Counted from the stretch's first letter, positions 17,944 through 27,360 are shown. The stretch: 44,455 nt of DNA from Colwellia sp. 39_35_sub15_T18 (GCA_002162675.1 MAAE01000051.1:1-44455); one strand, 5' to 3'. Notes: generated from the sequence alone by a model not told the origin. Made by a program: numbers and translations.

Positions 17944-18034
17944 TGGCGGTGAGATAGAGATTTGAACTCTAGAAGGGCTACAAACCCTTGCCGGTTTTCA
18001 AGACCGGTGCTTTCGACCACTCAGCCATCTCACC
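17944..18034 (-). tRNA. tRNA-Ser (anticodon UGA)
   Basis: A 91-nt class II tRNA with encoded CCA. The acceptor stem GGTGAGA pairs with TCTCACC; the anticodon arm CCGGT-CTTGAAA-ACCGG places UGA at 17998-18000; the long variable arm AAGGG-TTTGTAG-CCCTT identifies serine; the T arm is TAGAG-TTCAAAT-CTCTA. It decodes UCA and, by wobble, other UCN codons. No other tRNA is adjacent except the remnant downstream. Confidence 0.97.
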
Positions 18035-18160
18035 AATTATCTTAGCAAGGAAAATACGCATATTAACACTTGCCTGAAGACGGGGCGAATATTAAATAGT
18101 GTGAGAATATTTGTAAAGTATTAATTTGAAAATAATCACTATTTTGTGAAAAAATCGCGG

Positions 18161-18544
18161 TTATTTGATGAAATCAAGATGTTCTTGGTAAAGTTCACCT
18201 AAAAAAGGTACTTTTTGCTGATTGCCTTGAGCGGCATGATAGAGTGCAAATAACCAAGCTAAACATACCCCAACATCCATTAACCAGCCAATAAGTGGAA
18301 TAAAAGCCAGTAATGCGCCGGTAATAATCAAACCCAGAGACTGACGTAAATGAAAACTGGCAAAGTCAGATTTATGTTTACCATAAAGAGCCATGGCGAT
18401 TAGCCAACCAATCAGCGTTAAATAACTAACCACAGAAACTACTTTTGCCATAGTATAAGATTTATGCTTAGTGATATTTTCGTAGTACTCTTGTGTGTCT
18501 GAACGGGCATGTTGCTTAGATTTTTCCATTGAATGATACTGCAT
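18161..18544 (-). CDS. Small membrane protein, DUF4870/Tic20-like
   Basis: 127 residues from the ATG at 18544, which is preceded by GGAG at suitable spacing; upstream in-frame starts at 18556, 18574 and 18577 add a few residues. There are three hydrophobic segments after a charged N-terminus. The FASFHLRQSLGLII segment is characteristic of DUF4870-like proteins, where a His/Gln-containing amphipathic stretch precedes the second helix. The function of the family is unknown. It lies upstream of the tRNA-Ser and beside the transglutaminase operon, with no clear link. Confidence 0.7.
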   Translation of the reverse strand: MQYHSMEKSKQHARSDTQEYYENITKHKSYTMAKVVSVVSYLTLIGWLIAMALYGKHKSDFASFHLRQSLGLIITGALLAFIPLIGWLMDVGVCLAWLFALYHAAQGNQQKVPFLGELYQEHLDFIK

Positions 18545-18663
18545 AAATTGACACTCCATCGTGGTTATACTCATCACTTTGCTAACAATGACAATGTAGA
18601 CTTTATCGCTTAATTCAACAAGCCTTTTGGGGCTGATTTTTTCGTTTAAACGCTAAAGGATTA

Positions 18664-20865
18664 TTATTGCTGAGGATTTTTATATTTTTTATTATTGATC
18701 ATGCTTGATATATTTTTCGTATCATTAGCCATAGTAGAAACACTGTTAAGTGCTTTGGTAACATCGCGCACTTTTTTTGCTAACTGCGCCATTAAAGCCA
18801 ACTGCTCTTGTTCGCTATACTGCTGATAGTGCAAACATTCAAAAACTGATGTTAGTTCGGTAAAATCGGCAGATAAATGGGGTAATTGCTCGTTAATAAC
18901 AAGAGAAAATTGCTGTGTTGTCTGGTGACGCTCTTTAGTGAAGCCTTTCTTGGCAAGTGCAGTTAAACATTGATTATAAACTGCCTGTGCAGGTGACACT
19001 TTATGTTTGCTGTTTTTCGCACCACTTAGCCAGTAAAACAACGTAAAGAATGCCATTGCTAGCATTAAAGCCATGGCAATTATAGCGGCTGTTTTCCAAG
19101 GCATACTTTGTCCGAACCAACGTTTGAGTAAATCATATTGCTGTTTTGCCGAATAACCTAACACCCAACGAGTCCATTGGTAATTTATCGCATCAAGTTT
19201 TAATCTTAAGGTATTTAACCAAGCCAACTGTTTAATACGATATAAACTTATAAAGTCACTATTAAGTTCAGATTGTTGTTCAAGCAAAGCGCTTGACCAG
19301 CCCTGACTCACACGCTCAGGATCAACGGCAGCGGTTGGGTCAACTCTGTACCAGCCTATCCCTTCCAGCCAAATTTCAGACCATGCATGGGCATCATATT
19401 GATAAATACTTAAATGCCCGCCTTGCGATGAATTGTCTTCACTACTGGCATCATTGCTTTCATCATTATACTCTCCGCCCAAATACCCAGTCACAACACG
19501 AGCAGGCACGCCTGCAGCGCGCATTAAATAAGTGAAACTGCTGGCATAATGAACACAAAATCCTGCTTTTGTGTCAAAGTAAAATTGATCTAAACTGTTG
19601 TTAATAAGCATAGGGGCTTGCAAGGTATAATAATATTTTTGCTCTCTAAACGTTGTCAATACTGCTTGAGATAATGCTAATGAACTTTGGTGTTTGGCCT
19701 TTAAATCAACAGCCAGCTGCTCAAGTTTAGGGTTACTTCCTGGTTTGATAGCAAGGTTACGTTGTCGACTTTGTTGGCTTAGTGATAATGCCAGTGGTGC
19801 ATCAGGGTAACTTTTAATCTGATAGTGTTTAAGTTGGTTAACTATCGTGGTGCTTTGTATGGTGTAATCTTGCTTTAACACTAGCTTGGGATCTGTTGTT
19901 GTGGCGACAGATAGAGCAAAAAGCCAAGGTTGAAAGCTTGGCTGAGCAATAACTTGATAACTGATTGCTGTCCCCGATGTTGTTGGATTAAAACCTTGTT
20001 GCTTCGCTTTTGTGTTGTGTTGACCTTGTGCATTGTTATTAACTCGTGTCCATTTGCGGCCATCATAGTTTTCTAACGTCATAGCACGCCAGTACAAGGT
20101 TGAATAGGCAGGAATACTTGCTCCTTTAAAGTTGGCACGAAAAGCTAGCTCGCTAGATAAAGCTAAATTAGCGATATCTCCAGGACTAACAACGTCTGAC
20201 AAGCCTGTTTTAGCTGAATTTGCCATTGGCACTTGCCAAAAAGGCGACAAACGAGGAAAAACCACAAACAGAGTTATCGCCAGTAATGAGCTTTGTAGTA
20301 ACAGTATAACAACCGTTTTACTGGCATTAAACAATGAGTTTCTCTTAGCAAACGCTTGGTGTATCAAGGTTAAGTTAATAACAAGCAAGAGCAATATAAA
20401 CAGTGAAAAGCCTAAATCTTGTTTAAAGATCAGTGCGCAAGCCAATAAAAACACACCCAATAAACTATGTTGATAAAAGTCCTTTCTTTTTTTGATTTCA
20501 AATGCTTTAAGCGCATAAGCAAAAGTGAGCAAGTGCACCATCGCAATAAGCACGCCAAACGATTGCGCCGAAACCGCAATAGCGACACAGCCACTGATGG
20601 CAAGTAACATTAAAATAAACGGCGACATACGTACAGCATCGGTATGAAGTTTTATCGCGGAGCCAACGTTAGGGCTAACATTTGAGGTTTTTTGTCTGGA
20701 AAGCAGTAACGCTTGCCAACAAAGGCATAATGCCAAAATAGCTAACATCCAAGTGCTTAACTCTGCCGCTAAGCTGCTTATGTTCACTAATTGACAACCC
20801 CAAAGTAGCCAAGCGCTATTTTTAGGTAAGTTAAAAGACTCTGTTTGAGGGATATTATTACTCAT
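18664..20865 (-). CDS. tgpA: TgpA-type membrane transglutaminase (DUF3488/TgpA_N plus transglutaminase core)
   Basis: 733 residues: about six transmembrane helices (residues 20-210), a periplasmic transglutaminase domain, another helix near 595-620 and a cytoplasmic DUF4129-like tail. The catalytic Cys is in KAGFCVHYASSFTYLMR, followed by GVPARVVTGYLGG, then His in DAHAWSEIW and Asp in YRVDPTAAV, so the triad is present. The start overlaps the stop of the DUF58 gene by 4 bases (ATGA), indicating translational coupling in a moxR-DUF58-tgpA operon. Homologues are essential in Pseudomonas; the substrate is not known. Confidence 0.9.
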   Translation of the reverse strand: MSNNIPQTESFNLPKNSAWLLWGCQLVNISSLAAELSTWMLAILALCLCWQALLLSRQKTSNVSPNVGSAIKLHTDAVRMSPFILMLLAISGCVAIAVSAQSFGVLIAMVHLLTFAYALKAFEIKKRKDFYQHSLLGVFLLACALIFKQDLGFSLFILLLLVINLTLIHQAFAKRNSLFNASKTVVILLLQSSLLAITLFVVFPRLSPFWQVPMANSAKTGLSDVVSPGDIANLALSSELAFRANFKGASIPAYSTLYWRAMTLENYDGRKWTRVNNNAQGQHNTKAKQQGFNPTTSGTAISYQVIAQPSFQPWLFALSVATTTDPKLVLKQDYTIQSTTIVNQLKHYQIKSYPDAPLALSLSQQSRQRNLAIKPGSNPKLEQLAVDLKAKHQSSLALSQAVLTTFREQKYYYTLQAPMLINNSLDQFYFDTKAGFCVHYASSFTYLMRAAGVPARVVTGYLGGEYNDESNDASSEDNSSQGGHLSIYQYDAHAWSEIWLEGIGWYRVDPTAAVDPERVSQGWSSALLEQQSELNSDFISLYRIKQLAWLNTLRLKLDAINYQWTRWVLGYSAKQQYDLLKRWFGQSMPWKTAAIIAMALMLAMAFFTLFYWLSGAKNSKHKVSPAQAVYNQCLTALAKKGFTKERHQTTQQFSLVINEQLPHLSADFTELTSVFECLHYQQYSEQEQLALMAQLAKKVRDVTKALNSVSTMANDTKNISSMINNKKYKNPQQ

Positions 20866-21923
20866 GACTCTCTAACCCACTGATTAAAGTTTGCTAAAGC
20901 GGTTAAACAAGCACTTTGATGTAAAAAGCCTACATCAGGGGCAATTTTTTTGTCAACATCACTGGCACCGCTATGACCATTTACCGTCAAATCAAGACCA
21001 AAACGCTGTTCACTATGGCTATATTCAAGTACCAAATAACAAAGGTAGCTTAATTGTGACTCTAGGTTTGCGCTGGGCATTTCACTCAATTTAAGCCAAG
21101 GTAAACTGCCCTGCTGGCTCTGATAATGTTTGCTGTACCTGCCCTGCCCACGAGCAAATTGCTTCCATGCTATGCGTGCTCTAGATTCACCTAACACGTA
21201 ATTTTTTAACTCGGAAAAATCATCTAAGCCAGCGGATTGGTTGGCATAATTGGTGCTATTTGCGTTTTGGCTATCTTGTCCTGCCAGCCTATATTGATTA
21301 GCGTTAATTTTCTTTGGCTGTGGATAAACGGTTATTTGATGAGAGAAATCTAATACCGCCCAAGAAACAAAGAGACCAAAAGAATACTCACTGGCTATTT
21401 TTATTCTGCCAATATTGACAGTACCACGCTGCTTGGCAATGTAAGGCAAAACAACCTCTGTATTGCCTGCATGGCACTGCTCAAGATAAATTTTTTGCTG
21501 CTGTTGTTTAGATTGCTTCGACTGCTTGGGTTGCTTAGGCTGTTTGGCAAAGCTCAGTGTCAAATCAAAGTGCTGCTTGGTCGCAATAATAGTAACTGGT
21601 ACATTGATTGTTTGTTTAGCAAAACCTGAGTGTTTAGCTGTTGATTGAAAACCAAGCCCCGAAAAGTTATAAAAGCTATGCATCATGACACTAATAAAAA
21701 AACTCGCTAATAAATAGCTCATCAACATAATGATATTGTTTTGATAATTAGTGGCTAACAAAAACAGTAAAAAAACAAATAACAGATAAGCAAAACCAAA
21801 CTTAGTTGGCATAATAAAAATATTTTGCCGTGATAGTTGATGATGAGAGCGACTAGGCACCCGACGCTTTAACCAAGTATCAAAACGGTGGTAAAAAAAA
21901 GCTTTAAAACTATTTGCGGCCAT
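20862..21923 (-). CDS. DUF58 domain-containing membrane-anchored protein
   Basis: 353 residues. Two hydrophobic helices (about residues 38-80) are followed by a soluble region with the DUF58 signature DDFSELKNYVLGESRARIAWKQFARG. A low-complexity stretch rich in KQP/KQS (near residues 128-143) interrupts the region after the helices and looks like a repeat-expanded linker. DUF58 proteins work with MoxR ATPases, some with a von Willebrand-like fold. The gene lies 13 bases after moxR and is coupled to tgpA. Confidence 0.88.
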   Translation of the reverse strand: MAANSFKAFFYHRFDTWLKRRVPSRSHHQLSRQNIFIMPTKFGFAYLLFVFLLFLLATNYQNNIIMLMSYLLASFFISVMMHSFYNFSGLGFQSTAKHSGFAKQTINVPVTIIATKQHFDLTLSFAKQPKQPKQSKQSKQQQQKIYLEQCHAGNTEVVLPYIAKQRGTVNIGRIKIASEYSFGLFVSWAVLDFSHQITVYPQPKKINANQYRLAGQDSQNANSTNYANQSAGLDDFSELKNYVLGESRARIAWKQFARGQGRYSKHYQSQQGSLPWLKLSEMPSANLESQLSYLCYLVLEYSHSEQRFGLDLTVNGHSGASDVDKKIAPDVGFLHQSACLTALANFNQWVRES

Positions 21924-21936
21924 TATGTTACTGCTA

Positions 21937-22896
21937 CTATGATTGCAATGGCGTTAATACATCCACGCACTGGATGATTTGAGCACATAACGGGCTTTGA
22001 CTGTCATTATAGTTTTGTGCTGTTAATTCTATTCGATGTTGACATACGGCAGTGAACACCGCCTGTACATCGTCAGGGAGTACAAAATCTCTATTATTGA
22101 TAAAAGCCCACGCCTTGGCTGCGGCAAGTAAAGCTTTGCCCGCTCTTGGTGATAGAGGTTTGCAATTTATTTCATGTTGATTTGCTGAGTTTATTTGACC
22201 ACGAGTAATTTGGCATAAGGCAATAATATAGTCGATAACGTTATCCGCTACCTGTATTTGCTGTATATGGGCTTGTATTGAAGCCAACTCATCTACTGTA
22301 ATAGCTTGTGGTGTCGTTTTCGTACGGCTTGCTTGACTATTACTATTACTAAGTAGAATTTTCTTTTCTGCCGCTACATCAGGAAAACCCAGCGATATGC
22401 GCATCATAAATCGGTCAAGTTGCGACTCTGGCAAAGGATAAGTACCGGCATGAAATAGCGGGTTTTGGGTGGCAATAACAAAAAATGGTGTTGGCAACGG
22501 GTAAGTTTCACCGTCAATGCTAACTTGCTGCTCCGCCATTGCTTCAAGTAGCGCACTTTGGGTTTTAGGACTGGCTCTATTTATTTCATCTGCGAGCACT
22601 ACTTGGCTAAAAATTGGTCCTTTATGTAATTCAAAACTATTAGTTTCTCGATTGAAAATAGAGATACCGATAATATCTGCGGGCAGTAAGTCACTGGTAA
22701 ATTGCGTGCGTTGATAGCTTAACCCTAATGTATTGGCAAGTGCATGCGCCAATGTGGTTTTACCCATACCAGGCAAATCTTCAATGAGTAAGTGCCCTTG
22801 GGCAAGCAAACAAGCAAGCGCTAAACGGCATTCGTGGGGTTTTCCGAGGACAACAGATTCAATTTGCTCTAGAATATTGTTAATAGCAGTTTGCAT
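21937..22896 (-). CDS. MoxR-family AAA+ ATPase
   Basis: 319 residues. Walker A GMGKTTLA near residue 44, Walker B VLADEINRASPKTQSALLEAMAE near 107, sensor 1 VIATQNP and the C-terminal lid (PLSPRAGKALLAAAKAWA) give a complete MoxR ATPase. MoxR proteins act as chaperone-like ATPases on DUF58 and VWA partners, and here the gene leads the moxR-DUF58-tgpA operon. The start codon directly follows TAGGCTTTTTTT, the end of a strong hairpin, so no Shine-Dalgarno sequence is visible. Translation may depend on a downstream or leaderless start. Confidence 0.93.
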   Translation of the reverse strand: MQTAINNILEQIESVVLGKPHECRLALACLLAQGHLLIEDLPGMGKTTLAHALANTLGLSYQRTQFTSDLLPADIIGISIFNRETNSFELHKGPIFSQVVLADEINRASPKTQSALLEAMAEQQVSIDGETYPLPTPFFVIATQNPLFHAGTYPLPESQLDRFMMRISLGFPDVAAEKKILLSNSNSQASRTKTTPQAITVDELASIQAHIQQIQVADNVIDYIIALCQITRGQINSANQHEINCKPLSPRAGKALLAAAKAWAFINNRDFVLPDDVQAVFTAVCQHRIELTAQNYNDSQSPLCAQIIQCVDVLTPLQS

Positions 22897-22900
22897 AAAA

Positions 22901-22971
22901 AAAGCCTACTTATATACATTTCGACAAGGGAACAACCATTCTCTTCGAATAAAAGGATAAGTAGACTTTTT
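22901..22971 (-). terminator. Probable aroG terminator with a repeat fragment in its loop
   Basis: AAAAAGCCTACTTAT and ATAAGTAGACTTTTT are inverted copies (14 of 15 matching). On the minus strand the hairpin follows aroG and ends in a run of T just before the moxR ATG. The roughly 40-base loop carries the block TTTCGACAAGGGAACAACCA (22919-22938, continuing to 22946), also found in the MITE-like element at 16309-16336. It looks like repeat DNA inserted into the loop of a terminator. Confidence 0.55.
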
Positions 22972-23015
22972 AGCATGCTTTTCAAGTTATTGATAGCATG
23001 TAGACAAAGAGAAAG

Positions 23016-24068
23016 TTAACTTTTTCTTCTAGCTGCAACCGCATTATTTAGCTGTGCAAGCATGGTTTCAGTGTCATCCCAACCAATACAAGCATCGGTA
23101 ATACTTTGTCCATACACTTGTGCTTTACCATCTACAAGCTTTTGATTACCTTCAACTATATGGCTTTCTACCATCACGCCAAAAATATTTTGATTACCTT
23201 GGCTAATTTGCTCACTAACATCGGTAGCAACTAACATTTGATTTTCAAATTTTTTGCTTGAGTTAGCATGACTAAAATCAATCATAATCTTTGACTTTAA
23301 ACCACTGGCATCAAGCTGTGATGTTACTTCTTTAACACTTTCGGCATCAAAATTAGTGGTTTTACCACCACGTAAAATAATATGGCAATCATTATTACCT
23401 GTGGTTTCGACAATAGCCGCATGGCCAAACTTAGTCACGGACAAAAAGTGATGTGATGCCGCAGCAGAGCCAATAGCGTCTATGGCGATTCTAATCGTGC
23501 CATCAGTGCCATTTTTAAAACCTACCGGGCAAGAAAGGCCTGAAGCGAGTTCACGATGAACTTGTGATTCCGTAGTACGGGCACCAATAGCTCCCCAACA
23601 CATAAAATCAGCCATGTACTGTGGCGTGATCATGTCTAAAAACTCACCAGCTGTTGGTAAGCCTAGCTCATTAATGTCGAGTAATAGTTTTCTTCCTATG
23701 CGTAAACCGTCATTAAGTTTAAAACTGTTATCCATATAAGGGTCGTTAATTAAGCCTTTCCAGCCTACAGTAGTACGTGGTTTTTCAAAATAAACACGCA
23801 TAACAATTTCTAAGTTGCCTTTATATTTCTCACGTAATTTTACTAACCGTTGGCCATAATCAAGTGCTGCTTTAGGATCATGAATTGAGCAAGGGCCAAT
23901 GACTACGAGTAAGCGATCATCTTTACCATTAAAAATATTGTGAATGGCCGCACGACCAGCAACAACTGACTTAGTGGCTTGCTCTGACGCGGGAAATCGT
24001 TCCAATAATGCCACTGGAGGTAATAGGTCTTTGATTTTATTGATGCGCACATCGTCAGTTTGATACAT
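23016..24068 (-). CDS. aroG: 3-deoxy-7-phosphoheptulonate synthase (DAHP synthase, AroG type)
   Basis: 350 residues, the first step of the shikimate pathway: phosphoenolpyruvate plus erythrose-4-phosphate to DAHP. Visible signatures are VVIGPCSIHDP (metal-binding Cys), EIVMRVYFEKPRTTVGWKG, GARTTESQVHRELASGLS, SVTKFGHAAIV and IDFSHANSSK. Length and sequence are close to type Iα AroG-like enzymes, which are usually feedback-inhibited by an aromatic amino acid; which one is not decidable by eye. It stands alone, opposite add. Confidence 0.93.
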   Translation of the reverse strand: MYQTDDVRINKIKDLLPPVALLERFPASEQATKSVVAGRAAIHNIFNGKDDRLLVVIGPCSIHDPKAALDYGQRLVKLREKYKGNLEIVMRVYFEKPRTTVGWKGLINDPYMDNSFKLNDGLRIGRKLLLDINELGLPTAGEFLDMITPQYMADFMCWGAIGARTTESQVHRELASGLSCPVGFKNGTDGTIRIAIDAIGSAAASHHFLSVTKFGHAAIVETTGNNDCHIILRGGKTTNFDAESVKEVTSQLDASGLKSKIMIDFSHANSSKKFENQMLVATDVSEQISQGNQNIFGVMVESHIVEGNQKLVDGKAQVYGQSITDACIGWDDTETMLAQLNNAVAARRKS

Positions 24069-24248
24069 AGTTATTTCTCTTTTTCAATACAAGGCTGTTG
24101 CTGTTATTTACCAATTTAATACGTCTAGACGCCTAAATGAATAATTCCGCAGCCAATTTACCAGTGTTATTACCCTAATACCAGTGGAGAAAGTCTAAAA
24201 AAACAATATAATTAGTGATCATACCGATATTATTAGGATATACGTAAG
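24069..24248. promoter_or_regulatory. Divergent promoter region between aroG and add
   Basis: 180 bases serve both outward genes. A perfect 10-bp palindrome, CGTCTAGACG, lies at 24122-24131, about 55 bases upstream of aroG, a reasonable operator position. A direct repeat CCAGTG flanks TTATTACCCTAATA at about 24160-24186. No clear TyrR or TrpR box was found. Confidence 0.35.
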
Positions 24249-25247
24249 ATGATTAATAAAAAATTACCACTCATGGATTTGCATCGTCATTTAGATGGCA
24301 ATATCCGCCCCGCCACTATTTGGCAATTAGCCGAACAAAATAGTATTGCGCTACCTTGCGCGAGTTTTGAAGACTTTATTCCCCATGTACAAATTCAGCA
24401 CAGTGAGGCTGATTTATTAGCCTTTTTGAAAAAACTGGATTGGGGTGTGGCGGTATTAAAAAGCCTTGATGATGTTAAGCGCATTGCTTATGAAAATGTT
24501 GAAGATGCTTTTAATGCTGGCTTACACTACGCAGAGCTGCGCTTTTCACCTTATTATATGGCGATGAATCACAACTTATCGGTAGCTGATGTTGTGGCTG
24601 CTATTGTTGATGGTGTGCAAGCCGGCACGAAAGCGTTCAAGGTAAGCATTAACCTTATTGGTATTTTAAGCCGCACTTTCGGGGTAAAACATTGTCAACT
24701 AGAGCTAGATGCCCTACTCACACATAAAGAACACCTTGTTGCTGTCGACCTAGCCGGTGATGAATATAACTTTCCTGGCACTTTATTTACCTCTCACTTT
24801 CAACAAGTCAGAGATGCGGGCTTACAAGTAACCGTGCATGCTGGTGAAGCTGGCGGTGCGCAAAGTGTTTGGCAAGCTATTGAAGAACTTGGCGCAACAC
24901 GCATTGGTCATGGGGTTGCCACCTGCACCGATGACAAATTAATGGCGTATATGGTTAAACATGATATTGCGATTGAGTCATGCTTAACCTCAAACTTTCA
25001 AACGGGCACCGTAAAAGAGTTAAGTCAACATCCGCTAAAAACGTTTCTTGAGCATGGTATAAAAGCTTGCTTAAATACTGATGATCCCGCCGTACAAGGG
25101 ATAGAAATTAAAGATGAATTTAAGCTCGCTAGAGACGTGTTAAATTTAACCGATGAAAATTTTAGTCAATTACAGCGAAATGCCCTTGCTGTCTGCTTTT
25201 TATCTGACAGTGAAAAGCAAGCATTACAAAATAGTATTTTGCCATAA
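24249..25247 (+). CDS. add: Adenosine deaminase
   Basis: 332 residues, normal length. Zinc-site residues H12 and H14 in DLHRHLDG, then HAGEAGG (zinc His and catalytic Glu region), RIGHGVA (His) and [10 protein letters not shown] (zinc Asp), are all in place. The enzyme converts adenosine and deoxyadenosine to inosine and deoxyinosine. The next gene, deoD, splits those products, so the two form a purine salvage pair. The 220-base gap before deoD contains a second copy of the deoD leader sequence. Confidence 0.95.
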   Translation: MINKKLPLMDLHRHLDGNIRPATIWQLAEQNSIALPCASFEDFIPHVQIQHSEADLLAFLKKLDWGVAVLKSLDDVKRIAYENVEDAFNAGLHYAELRFSPYYMAMNHNLSVADVVAAIVDGVQAGTKAFKVSINLIGILSRTFGVKHCQLELDALLTHKEHLVAVDLAGDEYNFPGTLFTSHFQQVRDAGLQVTVHAGEAGGAQSVWQAIEELGATRIGHGVATCTDDKLMAYMVKHDIAIESCLTSNFQTGTVKELSQHPLKTFLEHGIKACLNTDDPAVQGIEIKDEFKLARDVLNLTDENFSQLQRNALAVCFLSDSEKQALQNSILP

Positions 25248-25252
25248 CAAAA

Positions 25253-25284
25253 AAGTTGACAAGAAAATGAACAATAAGGCAAAA
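25253..25284 (+). repeat. Duplicate of the deoD leader sequence
   Basis: GTTGACAAGAAAATGAACAA followed by TAAGG (25255-25279) closely matches GTTGACAAAAAACTACAATA followed by AGG (25438-25460) just upstream of deoD. The first copy starts right after the add stop and leads no intact gene. It may mark a past duplication. Confidence 0.4.
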
Positions 25285-25420
25285 GTTTTAATTACCGCAA
25301 AAACTACACTTTATTCATTGATATTGATAAACTAAAAAACTCAGTAAAACACCCTTGATAGTAGTAGCACTTCAACAGCGATGTTGATTTGAACAAGCTA
25401 AAAACTTACTGAATAATTTT

Positions 25421-25439
25421 ACTTCTCAACAAGAGAAGT
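25421..25439 (+). promoter_or_regulatory. Short hairpin in the deoD leader
   Basis: ACTTCTC and GAGAAGT (7-bp stem, 5-base loop) lie 30 bases before the deoD start, ahead of the AAGGGA ribosome-binding site. It could be a leader stem-loop affecting transcript stability or an operator. Confidence 0.35.
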
Positions 25440-25468
25440 TGACAAAAAACTACAATAAGGGATATTTC

Positions 25469-26173
25469 ATGAGCACACCTCATATTTCTGCAAACGCTGG
25501 CGAATTCGCTAAAACCGTACTTATGCCAGGCGATCCGCTACGCGCAAAATTTATTGCTGAAAACTTTTTAGATAATGCTAAGTGCATCACCAGCGTTCGT
25601 AACATGTTTGGCTACACCGGCACTTATAAAGGCCAACCTATTTCAGTGATGGGCTCAGGTATGGGTATTCCATCTATTTCAATTTACGCGACCGAACTTT
25701 ATAAAGATTATGGCGTTGAAAGCATCATTCGTATTGGCTCTTGTGGCGCAGTGCGTGATGATATAAAAATTCGTGATATTATTATTGGTATGGCAGCCAG
25801 CACCGACTCAAATGTCAATCGCCAACGTTTAAATCAATATGATTTTGCCGCCTGTGCTGATTTTAGCTTATTACATAAGGTCGTAAATACTGCAGATAAG
25901 CTCGGTAAAAAAGTTCTCGTTGGTAATATTTTTACCGCCGATTTATTTTACACGCCGCAACCAGAGATGTTTGCCTTAATGGAAAAATACGGTATTTTAG
26001 CGGTTGAAATGGAAGCGGCTGGTTTATATGGTGTGGCGGCAGAATACGGCAAAAAAGCACTGACGGTATTAACGGTGTCCGATCATATTAAAACCGGTGA
26101 ACAAACCACAGCCGATGAGCGTGAAAATACCTTTAAAGACATGATGGAGCTGACGCTAGAAAGTGTTTTATAA
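25469..26173 (+). CDS. deoD: Purine-nucleoside phosphorylase, DeoD (PNP-I) type
   Basis: 234 residues from the ATG at 25469, chosen over the upstream TTG because AAGGGATA precedes it and [20 protein letters not shown] is the normal start. It has the PNP-I phosphate site in [13 protein letters not shown], the [18 protein letters not shown] loop, [13 protein letters not shown] for ribose binding and the catalytic Asp in [10 protein letters not shown]. The enzyme splits purine (deoxy)nucleosides with phosphate into base and (deoxy)ribose-1-phosphate, which feeds deoB. Confidence 0.96.
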   Translation: MSTPHISANAGEFAKTVLMPGDPLRAKFIAENFLDNAKCITSVRNMFGYTGTYKGQPISVMGSGMGIPSISIYATELYKDYGVESIIRIGSCGAVRDDIKIRDIIIGMAASTDSNVNRQRLNQYDFAACADFSLLHKVVNTADKLGKKVLVGNIFTADLFYTPQPEMFALMEKYGILAVEMEAAGLYGVAAEYGKKALTVLTVSDHIKTGEQTTADERENTFKDMMELTLESVL

Positions 26174-26229
26174 AGGCGCTATCTTTTTGTTAGGCTTAAA
26201 AAGCTTTACCATAAGAGAATCGAATACTA

Positions 26230-26263
26230 GGCACAGCACAGAGAACGGTCAATCCTCTGTGTT
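26230..26263. other. Hairpin after deoD
   Basis: Inverted arms CACAGAG (26236-26242) and CTCTGTG (26253-26259) lie between the convergent deoD and argP genes. Weak similarity to the dispersed repeat family at 11709 and 38378 (CTCTGTG, GGCTC, GGTGGTAAATA) is visible just after it. It may be a decayed repeat copy or a transcript end. Confidence 0.35.
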
Positions 26264-26346
26264 GGCTCAAAGCCCTAGGTGGTAAATAGTAACTTGTAAT
26301 AGAATCACAGAATCATAGAATCTATAAGCGCTATTAAAGCTGTGTA

Positions 26347-27240
26347 TTAACTTAATAGCGCTTGTCCAACACGAGTAATTTCTTGAGATATTTTTTTATT
26401 CACCCCTTTCACTAACACCCAGCTATGCCAATACAAGGTTTCTACTAAGCTTTTATCGGGGCACACCTTGACGAGCTCACCTGAAGCTAACTCATTTTTT
26501 ATCTGCAATTCTGGTAATAAGCAGTAGGCTACCCCTTGCTTGGCTAGCTCAACAAAGGCTTCTGAAGATCTAACACAGTGGCAATAGTATTCGCTTGCTG
26601 CTAAATCAAAATGTTGAGTAATAAACCTAACATGCATATCATCTTTATGATCATAACTGATCGCTGGTGCCATTTTTAATGACGAGCTATTCACCCCATC
26701 GCTAAAATATTTCTGTTGAAAATGTTTTGATGCCACTAAGCAATAATTCATTTTACCTAACTCGAAAGATCTATAACCTTTCAATGGTGTTTTCTCAACA
26801 CTAACCGCGCCAATGGCTTCTCCTGAGCGTAACTTATCTAACGTGCGTTCTTCATGCTCAATAAGTAAATTCAACTCAATAAGGTGATTTTCAAGTACCC
26901 CTGTGAGTGCCTTGATAAACCAGGTAGCAATACTGTCGGCATTCACCGCTAAGGTGATCCTGATTGGTTTAATGGGGTTGTCGGGTAGTAACTGCGGTAG
27001 TAATTCATTTTCAAGCTGCTTAACTTTTTTATAATGACTCAATAACTGTGCACCAACCGCAGTCAATTCAATGGGTTGGCTGCGAATTAGCATAGGCTGA
27101 CCAATGTTTTCCTCTAGTAACTTAATACGTTGTGAGATAGCAGATTGAGAAATAAATAGTTTTTTAGCCGCCAATTCAAAGCTTTGCACTTCAATGATAG
27201 TTGCCAAGGCAGAGAGTAACTTATAATCAAACTCTTTCAT
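26347..27240 (-). CDS. argP: LysR-type regulator, ArgP-like
   Basis: 297 residues with the LysR helix-turn-helix at residues 17-60 (QSFELAAKKLFISQSAISQRIKLLEE) and an effector domain from about 90. The divergent gene is a LysE-family exporter, the arrangement of argP and argO, in which ArgP senses lysine and arginine and activates the exporter. The 120-base gap to argO is where binding would be expected. Confidence 0.85.
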   Translation of the reverse strand: MKEFDYKLLSALATIIEVQSFELAAKKLFISQSAISQRIKLLEENIGQPMLIRSQPIELTAVGAQLLSHYKKVKQLENELLPQLLPDNPIKPIRITLAVNADSIATWFIKALTGVLENHLIELNLLIEHEERTLDKLRSGEAIGAVSVEKTPLKGYRSFELGKMNYCLVASKHFQQKYFSDGVNSSSLKMAPAISYDHKDDMHVRFITQHFDLAASEYYCHCVRSSEAFVELAKQGVAYCLLPELQIKNELASGELVKVCPDKSLVETLYWHSWVLVKGVNKKISQEITRVGQALLS

Positions 27241-27360
27241 TAGTTTTACTTATGATAATTGAATTTTATTAATTATATTAAATTAAAGAAAAAGTGCAAA
27301 CTATCTCTGTTTTCAATTTTAACCAACAATATTCACTACTTTATTAACAGGAACATCATT

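Noticed and set aside
17824..18034. Genomic-island attachment pair at tRNA-Ser
   Set aside because: The two tRNA-like sequences are only about 55 bases apart, with a terminator and no integrase between them.
25153..25335. Open frame overlapping the end of add
   Set aside because: It is in another frame of the add gene, with no start signal and low-complexity composition.
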